Source of the DNA: an uncultured Oleispira sp.
GTDB lineage: Bacteria; Pseudomonadota; Gammaproteobacteria; Pseudomonadales; Oceanobacteraceae
DNA: 64,000 nt
Assembly: GCA_913061415.1 (NCBI GenBank)
Contig: CAJXUD010000013.1
Coordinates: forward strand, 31,442 to 95,441
Reading direction: 5' to 3'
Program-made: the position numbers and the translations under genes
Part shown: positions 54,838 through 63,252 of the stretch, piece by piece
Position numbering within the stretch: position 1 is the first letter of the stretch
Layout of the letters: every line of letters begins with the position of its first letter
The notes under the pieces: model-generated
The model's database searches: none
What the model saw: only the letters and a program-made list of their open reading frames with translations
Told to the model about the DNA's origin: nothing

Positions 54838-56232
54838 CTAAACATCAGCATCATCCGCACGATCACCGACCAATTTATTCAACCGGGCAATCACATCTTC
54901 CGTGGCACGAAAGCGGAAGAATGCCCCTTCTTCATCGGCGCGTTCTTCAAGTACTTCACAAGAGGTAAAAATTTCGCCGCGCAATCCCTGAGATGACCAA
55001 GGTAAAAAGAGTTCGGATTCAATTAAATTCTTCTGAAAAAACTGCACAATCGACCGATGCAAATTCTTTATATCGTCATCACGGCGCGCACTGAGCACAA
55101 TACAACCTGGGTATTTTTCTTGCAACTCTGCGGTACGTTCTTCCTCTTCAGTAGCATCGGCTAGATAATCAATTTTATTAAATACACGAATGCGCGGAAC
55201 ACTGTCGGCGCCAATTTCGGCCAATACCTTATCGGTTACTTCAAGCTGCGCTTCAAACCCGGGATCGCCAGCGTCAATAACGTGCAGTAATAACGATGCA
55301 CTAAGCGCTTCGTCCAGCGTTGATTTAAACGAGGCCACCAAACCATGCGGTAAGTTTTTAATAAAACCTACCGTATCACTCATCAATACCTTTGGCACAC
55401 TGGCTGGCTGCAGCGTACGCACCTTGGTATCCAAGGTAGCAAACAACTTATTAGCCACTAGAATTTCTTTACCCGTTAACGCACGCATTAACGTCGATTT
55501 ACCCGCGTTGGTATAACCGACCAGCGCCACCTGTGAAACTCCCGTTTGCCCTAAACGAAGTGCTCGCTGAGTATCACGGCCGGCTTCCATGGCATCAATT
55601 TCTTTTTGCAATTCAGCAATGCGATCGCGAACCTTTTGGCTATCGGTCTGGGCTCGAGACTGACCCGTACCACGTCCGCCAGTACCACTACGCTGTCTTC
55701 CAGACGGCCCCTCACGTTTCGCTGCTTCACGCAGGCGCGGCGCCATATACGTTAAGCGTGCAATCTCAACTTGCACCTTGGCGGCGTGTGAGCTGGCGTT
55801 ACGATGGAAGATCTCAAGAATAACCACCGTGCGATCCATCACTTCACAATCAACTTCATTTTCTAAATTAAGTGACTGCGACGGTGAAATTTCATGGTCG
55901 ACTAAAATAAACTCAATGGGGTCGTGCGCCGACTGCGGATCAAGCCTCGACAGCCTATCTGAATCAGCCTTATCACTTTCTAAAAACTGTCGTATTTCTT
56001 CCCGCTTGCCTACGCCCATATACGCCGTCGAATCGAACGCCGAACGTTTCTGGGTAAACTGCCCCACCACCTCTAACCCTAAGGTCTTTGCCAGATCCGC
56101 TAATTCGGCCAACGATGATTCGAATTCAACATCACTAACATTATCTAATTGCACAGCAACGATCAACGCGCGCGGAATATGCTGCTTCTCTTTACTTGAC
56201 ATAGGGGGATTTGACATAGGGAGGCTTCTCAA
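54838..56232 (-). CDS. hflX: ribosome-associated GTPase HflX
   Basis: 464 residues from TTG 56232; ATG 56217 and ATG 56202 are in frame, and no strong ribosome site decides. The N-terminal HflX domain (about 20-200) ends in a Gly/Arg-rich turn ('GRQRSGTGGRGTG'). The GTPase shows G1 'ALVGYTNAGKSTLM', G3 DTVGF, and G4 NKID. HflX splits stalled ribosomes in heat or antibiotic stress. It is not next to hfq here, unlike the common hfq-hflX-hflKC order, so a second copy may exist elsewhere. Confidence 0.9.
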   Translation of the reverse strand: MRSLPMSNPPMSSKEKQHIPRALIVAVQLDNVSDVEFESSLAELADLAKTLGLEVVGQFTQKRSAFDSTAYMGVGKREEIRQFLESDKADSDRLSRLDPQSAHDPIEFILVDHEISPSQSLNLENEVDCEVMDRTVVILEIFHRNASSHAAKVQVEIARLTYMAPRLREAAKREGPSGRQRSGTGGRGTGQSRAQTDSQKVRDRIAELQKEIDAMEAGRDTQRALRLGQTGVSQVALVGYTNAGKSTLMRALTGKEILVANKLFATLDTKVRTLQPASVPKVLMSDTVGFIKNLPHGLVASFKSTLDEALSASLLLHVIDAGDPGFEAQLEVTDKVLAEIGADSVPRIRVFNKIDYLADATEEEERTAELQEKYPGCIVLSARRDDDIKNLHRSIVQFFQKNLIESELFLPWSSQGLRGEIFTSCEVLEERADEEGAFFRFRATEDVIARLNKLVGDRADDADV

Positions 56233-56432
56233 TAGGGAGGGGCAAAAGGGACAACAAAATGGACGAACAATATGAAGAGTTCAGACGTTTAAAATACGTC
56301 ATACACCTCCAGTGTACACGGCATCGAAGGTAAGCACCTGCTAAATTAAATATGCCTCTTCGATAAACCATGTTGCATACTTTTTACGTATAACTTCTAT
56401 ACTCATTATTACTCAAAAAAATCAGTGACATC

Positions 56433-57851
56433 ATGAAGCTAAAACACCACGACATATCTGTATTAGAAGACCATGAACGAGTTTTTTTCATCAATTCGCT
56501 GTCAGGATTCAAAAGCGCGAATCTGGTCGGTACAACCGATACCACGCAACACAGCAACTTAGCGATAGTATCGTCAGTGGTTCACCTAGGCTCAAACCCA
56601 CCACTACTGGGCATGATGATGCGACCAAGCAGCGCGGTGAAAGGAACCTTAAAAAATATTCTCGAGACCGGTGTATACACACTCAATCATGTTAATAGCG
56701 ATATTTACAAACAAGCCCATCAAGCGTCTGCACGTTATGATGAAGAGGTATCAGAATTCGAAGAAGTAGGATTATCAGAACAATGGCAAGACGGATTTAA
56801 CGCGCCTTTTGTACAAGAAAGCCACATTAAAATGGGCATGAAATTTCGCGAGCGCCACAGCTTAGATATAAATGGCACCGAATTTATTATCGGTGAAATT
56901 GTAAGTATTGAAATACCCGACGACGTTATCGCAGAAGATGGTTTTGTCTCATTAGAAAAAGCCGGCACGCTGGCCATAAGCAGCTTAGATACCTACCACT
57001 CGACCAATACTATCGCGAGTCTAAGCTATGCCAAGCCCGATAAAGAAATCTCAACCATAAATCGAAAAACCTCTAACTTATCGATTATTAGTACTCGCAA
57101 TACCCCTGTTGAAAAACCACAATCTATATTAGTACTAGCAGCCAGCGGAGGAATAGGACAAGCCTACTGCGAGAGTATCATGGCCGAATATCCCGATATT
57201 CAATTAATAAGAATGGCTCGAGATATTAATAAACTACTGCCCTTAAAAGGTAATATTGTCGATATAGAAATCGACCTTTGTGACGACGATAGTATTGAAA
57301 AAAGTATCGACCTTGCGATGTCGGCTTTAGTCGACGCCAAGAAAATTGATTGGGTGTTTATTGCATCTGGCTGGTTGCATGACGAATCAACCAAGCCTGA
57401 AAAGACCTACCGCAGTTTAGAGCGTGAACATCTATTACGATCTTACAATATCAACGCGGTAGGGCCTGCTCTATTTGTCAGCCGCCTCCTGAACAAAGTA
57501 GAAAAGACACACCCGATTAAAATAGGCATTTTATCCGCCAGAGTAGGAAGCATCAGCGATAACCGCTTAGGAGGATGGCACTCTTACCGCGCCAGTAAAT
57601 CAGCCTTGCATATGTTAATTAAAAACATTGCGATTGAAGGTAAAAATTCTCGCAAACCCATGACCATTGTTGGACTACAACCAGGCACTACCGACACCCC
57701 GCTATCGGCACCTTTTCAAAGAGGCTTAACCGAAGCACAACTACAAACACCCGACTTCACCGCTAAGCACCTTATAAAAGTGATGAGTGTTTTAGAACTG
57801 CAAGATTCAGGAAAATTGTTCGATCTAAAAGGGGTTCCGTTTGAGCCTTAA
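56433..57851 (+). CDS. flavin reductase-like domain fused to an SDR
   Basis: 472 residues. Residues about 1-205 form an FMN-binding split barrel: 'NLAIVSSVVHLGSNPPLLGMMM' and 'YTLNHVNSD' (flavin reductase/DIM6 type). A linker (about 205-230) joins a C-terminal SDR: 'ILVLAASGGIGQAYCESIM' cofactor loop, 'WVFIASGWLH', 'IGILSARVGSISDN' (Ser), 'YRASKSAL' (Tyr and Lys), resembling CsgA/C-factor-like SDRs. The two activities could pass reducing equivalents or act on one substrate. It stands alone, divergent from hflX. Confidence 0.82.
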   Translation: MKLKHHDISVLEDHERVFFINSLSGFKSANLVGTTDTTQHSNLAIVSSVVHLGSNPPLLGMMMRPSSAVKGTLKNILETGVYTLNHVNSDIYKQAHQASARYDEEVSEFEEVGLSEQWQDGFNAPFVQESHIKMGMKFRERHSLDINGTEFIIGEIVSIEIPDDVIAEDGFVSLEKAGTLAISSLDTYHSTNTIASLSYAKPDKEISTINRKTSNLSIISTRNTPVEKPQSILVLAASGGIGQAYCESIMAEYPDIQLIRMARDINKLLPLKGNIVDIEIDLCDDDSIEKSIDLAMSALVDAKKIDWVFIASGWLHDESTKPEKTYRSLEREHLLRSYNINAVGPALFVSRLLNKVEKTHPIKIGILSARVGSISDNRLGGWHSYRASKSALHMLIKNIAIEGKNSRKPMTIVGLQPGTTDTPLSAPFQRGLTEAQLQTPDFTAKHLIKVMSVLELQDSGKLFDLKGVPFEP

Positions 57852-57906
57852 TCGCCAGTTTATTTGGGAGGGGAACGTCACACTGAGTGAACGGAATTTT
57901 GTATCA

Positions 57907-58860
57907 TTAATTCGAGATGCCAAGAAAGGTCTTAACCACCGCTACCGTTTGCAGCGGACCTTCCTCCTGCGGTACGTGACCCAGTTCAGGAAATACCACT
58001 AACTGGCTACCCGCAATTTCCCTGTTGAAGCGCTTACCCTGTTCCAGAGGAATAAGGTAATCCTTACCTCCCCAAATGATCAGCGTTGGCATTTTTAATT
58101 CGACCACTCGATCCGCAAGCGGACCAGGCTGTGTTTGGTTGAAACGCTGCACCAGAGCCTGTCGATTACCGACTCTCGTAGCCAAATCGTAATAACGATC
58201 TACCAACTCTGGCGTCACCTTTGTAGGATCACCATAGACATTCGCCACGCTATTTTCCACAATACTGCGAGGCAATACAGGGCCAAGCAACGAGCCCAAT
58301 ACAGGCGTGCGGGCTATACGAAAGGCAAGAGGGACCGATGAGGATTTATAAGGATATCCGCTAGCATCCACCAAGATAAGACGGCTCACGCGCTCTGGAT
58401 GCTCCAAGGCAGTCGCCCAAGCAATATAACCGCCCAATGAATTACCCGCTATAGCAAAACTTTGCACATCTAATTGGTCAAGCACTGCGGTTACAAACGC
58501 CACATAACTTTCGATGCTGTAATCGCCATCAGGGTCTGGCCCTGTAAGACCAAAAGCAGGCATGTCGAAACGTATAATACGCTTTTGCCCTTTCAATACT
58601 TGCGTCCACCCTTCCCAAGTATGCAAAGAGGAGGACGTACCGTGCAGTAAAACGAGAGGAGTCTGATCATCGCGCGGGCCTTCATCACGCAGATGAACTT
58701 GCATGCCAGCCACAGCAATAAATTCTGACGGTGACGACGCCCAACGCACCGAGAGCGATTCAACTGAACGATCAGGAGCCCAATAAGCCGTCACAGCAAT
58801 ACCAATACTTGCAATAATTACAGTAAAAAGGAGTACAAGTATCTTCAAGGGGGCTGGCAT
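57907..58860 (-). CDS. membrane-anchored alpha/beta hydrolase
   Basis: 317 residues from ATG 58860 (MPAPLK, with AAAGG upstream); the frame is open to 58923. An N-terminal membrane anchor (about 7-28) precedes the hydrolase fold: LLHGTSSSLHTWEGWT, nucleophile Ser in GNSLGGYIAW, Asp in 'IWGGKDYLIP', His in 'ELGHVPQEE'. It is a clear paralogue of the lipoprotein hydrolase at 41758 (shared HGTSSSL.TW, GLTGPD, SLGG.IAW). Substrate unknown. Confidence 0.85.
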   Translation of the reverse strand: MPAPLKILVLLFTVIIASIGIAVTAYWAPDRSVESLSVRWASSPSEFIAVAGMQVHLRDEGPRDDQTPLVLLHGTSSSLHTWEGWTQVLKGQKRIIRFDMPAFGLTGPDPDGDYSIESYVAFVTAVLDQLDVQSFAIAGNSLGGYIAWATALEHPERVSRLILVDASGYPYKSSSVPLAFRIARTPVLGSLLGPVLPRSIVENSVANVYGDPTKVTPELVDRYYDLATRVGNRQALVQRFNQTQPGPLADRVVELKMPTLIIWGGKDYLIPLEQGKRFNREIAGSQLVVFPELGHVPQEEGPLQTVAVVKTFLGISN

Positions 58861-59035
58861 GATCGGAACCTTTGGATAATAAAAATAATTGAAAAAAAAC
58901 GACTCAAACTGTAATGAATGCAATTACATAATGCAATTGCACCGGCACTGTCTTAAGTGATTTGTATAAGTGAGTGGAAATTAGCCGACCTATTTCTAAT
59001 GTATAACGCTCGACTAAAGCCTAAGCGCGGTAACA

Positions 59036-59226
59036 TATTCGCCTCATGCATACCGCTTCATTTAAGATACTCATAAATAAATAATCTTGCAGGGGTAAGC
59101 GGCGCTCATCATTCTGACCTGTCAGTGTATCGACACCACATGAAAAGACTTTGCGTACACACCGCGCAACGCATTGGTAGTAAGGTGAGCTTTTGAGTGA
59201 AATGAGGGTTTATTAGGTTTAGGCAT
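59036..59226 (-). pseudogene. RAYT transposase remnant (deleted, frameshifted)
   Basis: Read on the minus strand from 59226 it starts MPKP and, after one frameshift, gives 'YYQCVARCVRK' and 'CGVDTLTGQN', the N-terminus of a REP-associated tyrosine transposase. It then jumps to 'FMSILNEAVCMR', which matches a segment over 80 residues further along in the copy at 60696. An internal deletion and a frameshift make it dead. It lies in the 449-bp gene-free stretch between the hydrolase and the next small gene. Confidence 0.8.
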
Positions 59227-59288
59227 CATGATCATCCGCTAAATAGAAAGGCTTAATCTGCCTGTGGGTCATGTTTTTTTATCTGCCG

Positions 59289-59308
59289 CTAAGGTGGGTA
59301 TCTACTTA
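59289..59308. repeat. single REP-like unit
   Basis: CTAAGGTGGGTATCTACTTA, a relative of the tandem units at 60475 and 61758, just upstream of the RAYT remnant's start. Confidence 0.55.
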
Positions 59309-59340
59309 TCCCTGATGATCGTACAAGAACCAAACTACCC

Positions 59341-59446
59341 ACTGAATATAATCATAAAACCCATCAAACTCACTACGGCAAAGCTGACCCACCACTGAAT
59401 ATAATCATAAAACCAATCAAACCCACTACGACACAACTAACCCACG
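59341..59446. repeat. 53-bp direct duplication at the end of a small membrane gene
   Basis: Two adjacent 53-bp copies (59341-59393 and 59394-59446), both beginning ACTGAATATAATCATAAAAC, differ at a few positions. The downstream copy shifts the frame of the gene and sets its present C-terminus. Confidence 0.85.
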
Positions 59447-59657
59447 ATAATACCGCGAGTCCCGCTGCATAAGATAGTCGTACCAAGATAAAAATATTGT
59501 TCTCTGTGGGAATAATTATATTCTTTAAATAATAAAATACTGACAAAAACACCAGAGGTACAACTTGAACTAATATTAGATTTAACTCTAAAAACTTCAA
59601 CATTCCTAATACTACAAAAGCATAAGCTACGGTAGATATGATCCATATTCGCAACAT
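59373..59657 (-). CDS. small membrane protein, unrecognised
   Basis: 94 residues with three hydrophobic helices (about 4-20, 25-45, 62-87). The end GGSALP is produced by the 53-bp duplication, since 53 is not a multiple of three. No family recognised. It may be an orphan immunity-type protein, judging by its position downstream of an effector-like fragment; that is speculation. Codon use is AT-rich like the rest of this region. Confidence 0.45.
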   Translation of the reverse strand: MLRIWIISTVAYAFVVLGMLKFLELNLILVQVVPLVFLSVFYYLKNIIIPTENNIFILVRLSYAAGLAVLSWVSCVVVGLIGFMIIFSGGSALP

Positions 59658-59779
59658 CGGGATTCGGCCCTTACGTCTAGCATCGACGAATTTTTCTTAC
59701 GTTTAATGCGGTTTATAGCGGCTACGGGCTACCTATTCTTATTCGTTATCGAATTCCTAATTAGACAATCCCTATATAT

Positions 59780-59809
59780 GTCCTAGTTATTCCCGTCCTA
59801 GTTATTCCC
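59780..59809. repeat. two tandem 15-bp REP-like units
   Basis: GTCCTAGTTATTCCC occurs twice in a row in the 259-bp gap between the two small membrane genes; GTCCTAATTATCC at 62008 is the same family. Confidence 0.7.
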
Positions 59810-59916
59810 TTTTTTTGCTTCCAGCTAGAAGACAACGAATGGTTTTGATTTTTCATTAAGATAAGTAATGCAGAGCTCAGCACTCTGCTCACTTAATACC
59901 TCTCCAGATAGATGGC

Positions 59917-60228
59917 TTAAAAACCATCTATCTGAGTAGAAAATACATAACCATAGATAACGCAGAGGTACACAACCGCACCTAAAAGCATGAACAGTAG
60001 ACTGCTGAGTATCTTTTTACTGACGGACAGAGTTTTAATATTCTTTGTAAAAACAAAAAGTGAAACTACCATGATAATAATTTGAAGAGAAAACCATACC
60101 ACCTCAGACATACCGAGATTATTCAATGAGCCTGAGAACTGCCGCATCGAATAATCAACTACTACTAACGACAATAAACCAAACACAAAAATGAATAATG
60201 ATTGTCCGTAGTCTTTCTTAACATCCAT
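59917..60228 (-). CDS. small membrane protein, unrecognised
   Basis: 103 residues with three hydrophobic helices (about 9-25, 44-62, 72-95). It starts 14 bases downstream of an effector-like C-terminal fragment on the same strand. Small multi-helix proteins in that position are often immunity proteins; the sequence itself gives no family. Confidence 0.5.
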   Translation of the reverse strand: MDVKKDYGQSLFIFVFGLLSLVVVDYSMRQFSGSLNNLGMSEVVWFSLQIIIMVVSLFVFTKNIKTLSVSKKILSSLLFMLLGAVVYLCVIYGYVFSTQIDGF

Positions 60229-60242
60229 ATCCAGAGTTCCTA

Positions 60243-60473
60243 TTAATTTAGCTTCACTCGAGGTTCAGAAGGGCAAACCGGAGTAAAGTATGTTTTAGGG
60301 ATTCGGCGATTATGAAAAATATCCAAACCTTTCATATTTTCTTTTACCTTACCACCTGCGTGTTGAATTAACGACTGAACCCAACTATTACTATTAAACC
60401 CAGCCCCAGCAGTTGGATAGCTGATTGGATCTAAGGACTGATTGATCAAGTAGGCATCAACTAAAGATATAAG
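60243..60473 (-). pseudogene. C-terminal fragment of an effector-like protein
   Basis: The open frame runs from a stop next to the REP-like repeats and has no Met start; TTG 60449 is the only candidate. 'GAGFNSNSWVQSLIQHAGGK' resembles the NSNS-type end found in some Rhs-like or peptidase-like toxin C-termini. The 5' part is missing, and its boundary coincides with the tandem repeats at 60475. It is probably a remnant left after a repeat-associated deletion. Confidence 0.5.
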
Positions 60474-60474
60474 C

Positions 60475-60530
60475 TAACCCCTAATTAGACACCCACCTTA
60501 AGTAACCCCTAATTAGACACACACCTTAAG
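60475..60530. repeat. two tandem 28-bp REP-like units
   Basis: The unit starts TAACCCCTAATTAGACAC and ends CACCTTAAG; the two copies (60475-60502, 60503-60530) differ at one base. Confidence 0.88.
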
Positions 60531-60695
60531 AAAATCTTATTATAAAAAATCAAGCCAGCCTAATAGCTCAATATTATCATTTTTTATTTTAATTATCCTT
60601 ATAAGCTAAGCTTCTAGCGCGATAGTGTACTTTTCACGCATAGCTATTTATCTAAAGGCATCTGATAGTTAATTTATAGTTTTTATTATTAGGAA

Positions 60696-61693
60696 CTAAT
60701 GAAACATCAATTTGCAAGTCGCTAAGCCTGGCGGCCGCTGGTAGTTCATATTCTCGCAGGCCATACGCAAACTACTCTCACCACCCACAAATGAGCTGAA
60801 ACATTCTTCAAAGTTAGAAGTCATTTCCAACCACTGATCTTCATCCACATCCAATCTATTTAGAATTCGTTCGGCACCAGTACTGATCGCACCTCGTTTA
60901 TCTTTTCTTAACACTCGGCCAGTACTATCAACCAATTCAAGATAATCACTCAGCCTCATTTGAATACCTTCGGGCTGGCCCTGTTTTGGATTGCCGACAA
61001 AAGGATAAAGCAATTTTTCTTGCTGCTTTATATGATTGGGATTTGAACTTTCTATCGCTTTCTCACAGCGTTTCTTTATTGAAGTATGCTCAGACTTTTC
61101 AGGAGTCGTTGCCATCTTTGCGCGAATTGGATTTAAATCAACATATGCCATGCACGCCATTAAAGCGGCTTCATCTAACAATGCTTGAGACTTAAACCTT
61201 CCTTCCCAGAACCTTCCCGTACAACCATCTTCGGCATTCGCCTCACGTGCAACGGCTTCATTCAAGATACGCATAAACCAACTAATATCTAGAAGACGCG
61301 AACGCCATTCATCGATTATTTCCTGAAACACCATCATTTCAACCTTGGACAGCTCACCCTCATTTTTGAGATACTTTTGCGAAAACACTGTGCCATTGAA
61401 AAGCTGATGCCAGCGCTCCACAACTTCATAGTCAGACCAACTCTTGGCTCTTTCAGTATTGATATGAAGGATCACATGATAGTGGTTGCTCATGATGGCA
61501 TAAGCGGCAATGTCGATAGCAAAGACCTTTGGCAATTCTAGCAAGCGATCTTCTAGCCAAGCGCGACGATGCTCGTAATTCTGGCCTGTAAGCGTATCAA
61601 CGCCACAAAGAAAGGCTCTTCGTACACAACGTGCACACAGTGGTAGTAAGGCGTGGATTCGACGGCAATGAGGGTTTTACGAGGTTTAGGCAT
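60696..61693 (-). pseudogene. REP-associated tyrosine transposase (RAYT), frameshifted
   Basis: About 331 codons from ATG 61693 (MPKPRK). The N-terminus reads 'YYHCV' and then loses one base at 61632-61633 relative to the remnant copy at 59036 (which reads CVARCV). The other frame resumes with 'RCVRRAFLCGVDTLTGQN' and runs to the end. The Y1 transposase HUH motif is in 'MSNHYHVIL', and 'NAEDGCTGRFWEGRFKSQALL' and 'YVDLNPIRAKMA' are typical of RAYTs. It would act on REP hairpins of the kind seen nearby. The long frame from 61544 lacks the N-terminal strand and is unlikely to work unless frameshifting restores it. Confidence 0.88.
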
Positions 61694-61757
61694 CATGGTC
61701 ACCGAGTTAAATTAAAAGACTTAATTTAACTTTAGATCATGAATTTTAGTTTTCAAC

Positions 61758-61812
61758 TAGGATGGGTGTCCTATTTGTTTCTATTTGTTTAGGATGGGTG
61801 TCCTATTTGTTT
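61758..61812. repeat. two REP-like hairpin units
   Basis: TAGGATGGGTGTCCTATTTG occurs at 61758 and again from 61790, 32 bases apart. Each forms a short hairpin (AGGA/TCCT). They lie just upstream of the RAYT start. Confidence 0.85.
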
Positions 61813-61886
61813 TACTATTTGTTTTAAGTAAAGGTGACTGATTTGAGGGCTGCATCTTCAGGGACTGAAGAAAGTGCTCATATAAA

Positions 61887-61927
61887 GCCGCTCTCAGATT
61901 GCTTATTAAATGGCATCTGAAAGCGGC
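61887..61927. repeat. imperfect long hairpin
   Basis: GCCGCTCTCAGATTGC pairs with GCATCTGAAAGCGGC (one mismatch, one bulge). It lies in the 399-bp gene-free stretch between the RAYT and the 333-residue protein gene. The words GGCATCTGA(T/A)A recur after both RAYT 3' ends (60658, 63207). Confidence 0.6.
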
Positions 61928-61979
61928 GTTAATTATTTATTACAGCTGCTTTGCTTTTTCTGTTAACTGAACACTTAAC

Positions 61980-62020
61980 TAGGATGGGTATCCTAATTAT
62001 CCTTGGTGTCCTAATTATCC
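61980..62020. repeat. two REP-like units
   Basis: TAGGATGGGTATCCTAATTA (hairpin TAGGAT/ATCCTA) followed by TTGGTGTCCTAATTATCC, the right-hand part of a second unit. Confidence 0.75.
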
Positions 62021-62092
62021 TTGAGTTATGATTTGGTTTCATGATGTTACATTAAAGACGATAAAGTTTATTATTTAATAAAAGGGATTTAT

Positions 62093-63094
62093 ATGTGGTG
62101 GGATAAGTATGTAAGGGCAGCGAATGTACTCGATGAAATTCTAGTTGAAATGGACCCTGTTACAGAATTTTCTGATGCCCAGAAAATCATTAGTCCCTAC
62201 AAAGAGCGCGCTGATTTAAATTTTGATTTCTATCGTGCTAGTAACTTCTTATTCTTAATATTTTTAATATCAGTTTTTATTTTGGGTGTTACTCTACTTT
62301 CATTAACTCTTATATTTTTGGTAGATGGCTTGGCTCTTGTTTTCTGTATACCTACTGCTATTAGTTTTATCCTTGTATTTTATTGTTGCAGTGTGATTAG
62401 TAAAAAGGCCAAGGCTTTTCGATCTATGGAAAAAAAGATTTATTCACTGGCCTTTAAATCGCAGATGAAAGGAAAGAAAGTAGCTAATCTGAAGGAATAT
62501 ATTGCTGAGTATGTTATTTGGCCGAGTCATAAAGTTAAGCTTTCAGACTTCTTAGTTCGAACTTCATATGAAGGAGCGTATACACAATTTAATTATGATT
62601 ATATTCATACTTTAATATCATATAATTTACAAGGTAATAATGGAATGTATCTCGATTATAGAGCTATCGATTTTTTAGCCTTAGATTTTCATTTTGATGC
62701 TGAGGTTTATGTTGCTAAAGGTAGGGGCTGGGACCGATCTTTTTATAAGAGACCACTAGGGATCGATAGATATAAGACGACTTCGAATACACTCAATAAG
62801 TCTCATACTATCCTTGCTACCATGGAGGATGGCGCTAGATTTTTTACACCAGCAGTGACTATTTTGTTCGAAGATAATTTTGAGTTTTTAGGTATAGAAT
62901 CTGTAGAGGTGGTTAAAGGCGGGATTATATTTGTCATTGAAGAAAGTCCTATGAAAAACCTATTAACCAAACATAGTCTTAATTTATCTGGAATAGAAGA
63001 TAACGTAGAAACAACAGAAATTAAGAATAATGATAAGATTATAAAATTTTCTGATGATCTATGTCGGTTGCTGGATGTAAACCTTAGAACATAA
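62093..63094 (+). CDS. membrane protein, 333 residues, unrecognised
   Basis: A polar N-terminus (1-48), two membrane helices (about 50-72 and 77-104), then a long soluble domain (110-333) containing 'YEGAYTQFNYDYIHTLIS' and 'FLALDFHFDAEVYVAKGRGW'. AAAGGGA lies eight bases before the ATG. Codon use is AT-rich compared with the housekeeping genes. It sits between two RAYT copies with REP-like repeats on the left, so it may be recently acquired cargo. I do not recognise the family. Confidence 0.65.
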   Translation: MWWDKYVRAANVLDEILVEMDPVTEFSDAQKIISPYKERADLNFDFYRASNFLFLIFLISVFILGVTLLSLTLIFLVDGLALVFCIPTAISFILVFYCCSVISKKAKAFRSMEKKIYSLAFKSQMKGKKVANLKEYIAEYVIWPSHKVKLSDFLVRTSYEGAYTQFNYDYIHTLISYNLQGNNGMYLDYRAIDFLALDFHFDAEVYVAKGRGWDRSFYKRPLGIDRYKTTSNTLNKSHTILATMEDGARFFTPAVTILFEDNFEFLGIESVEVVKGGIIFVIEESPMKNLLTKHSLNLSGIEDNVETTEIKNNDKIIKFSDDLCRLLDVNLRT

Positions 63095-63112
63095 TTATTA
63101 AAAGGAAAAGCT

Positions 63113-63187
63113 ATGGAAGCATGGATGGTAGTACTTCTTACCGTAGTCACTCTTATTGTATGGCACTTATCATGGGTAAGTGCCTAA
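63113..63187 (+). CDS. 24-residue hydrophobic peptide
   Basis: ATG with AAAGGAAAAG upstream and a TAA at 63185. Mostly hydrophobic (VVLLTVVTLIVWHL), one membrane helix. It starts 18 bases after the 333-residue membrane protein and could be a small partner subunit. Too short to be sure it is translated. Confidence 0.4.
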   Translation: MEAWMVVLLTVVTLIVWHLSWVSA

Positions 63188-63252
63188 ACATCAGACACAG
63201 AAATTCCTCAGAGGGCATCTGATAATTGATTTACAACCTTGATTATTAAAAG

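Noticed and set aside
60243..60449. Intact 68-residue protein from a TTG start
   Set aside because: The frame is open further upstream without a Met, and the sequence looks like the end of a larger protein; annotated as a fragment.
60696..61544. Complete 282-residue transposase
   Set aside because: Reading upstream in the neighbouring frame gives the missing N-terminus separated by one lost base, so the shorter frame is a frameshifted gene.
59289..62020. CRISPR-like array
   Set aside because: Repeats are scattered, short, unevenly spaced, with no unique spacers of constant length and no cas genes; REP-like elements fit better.
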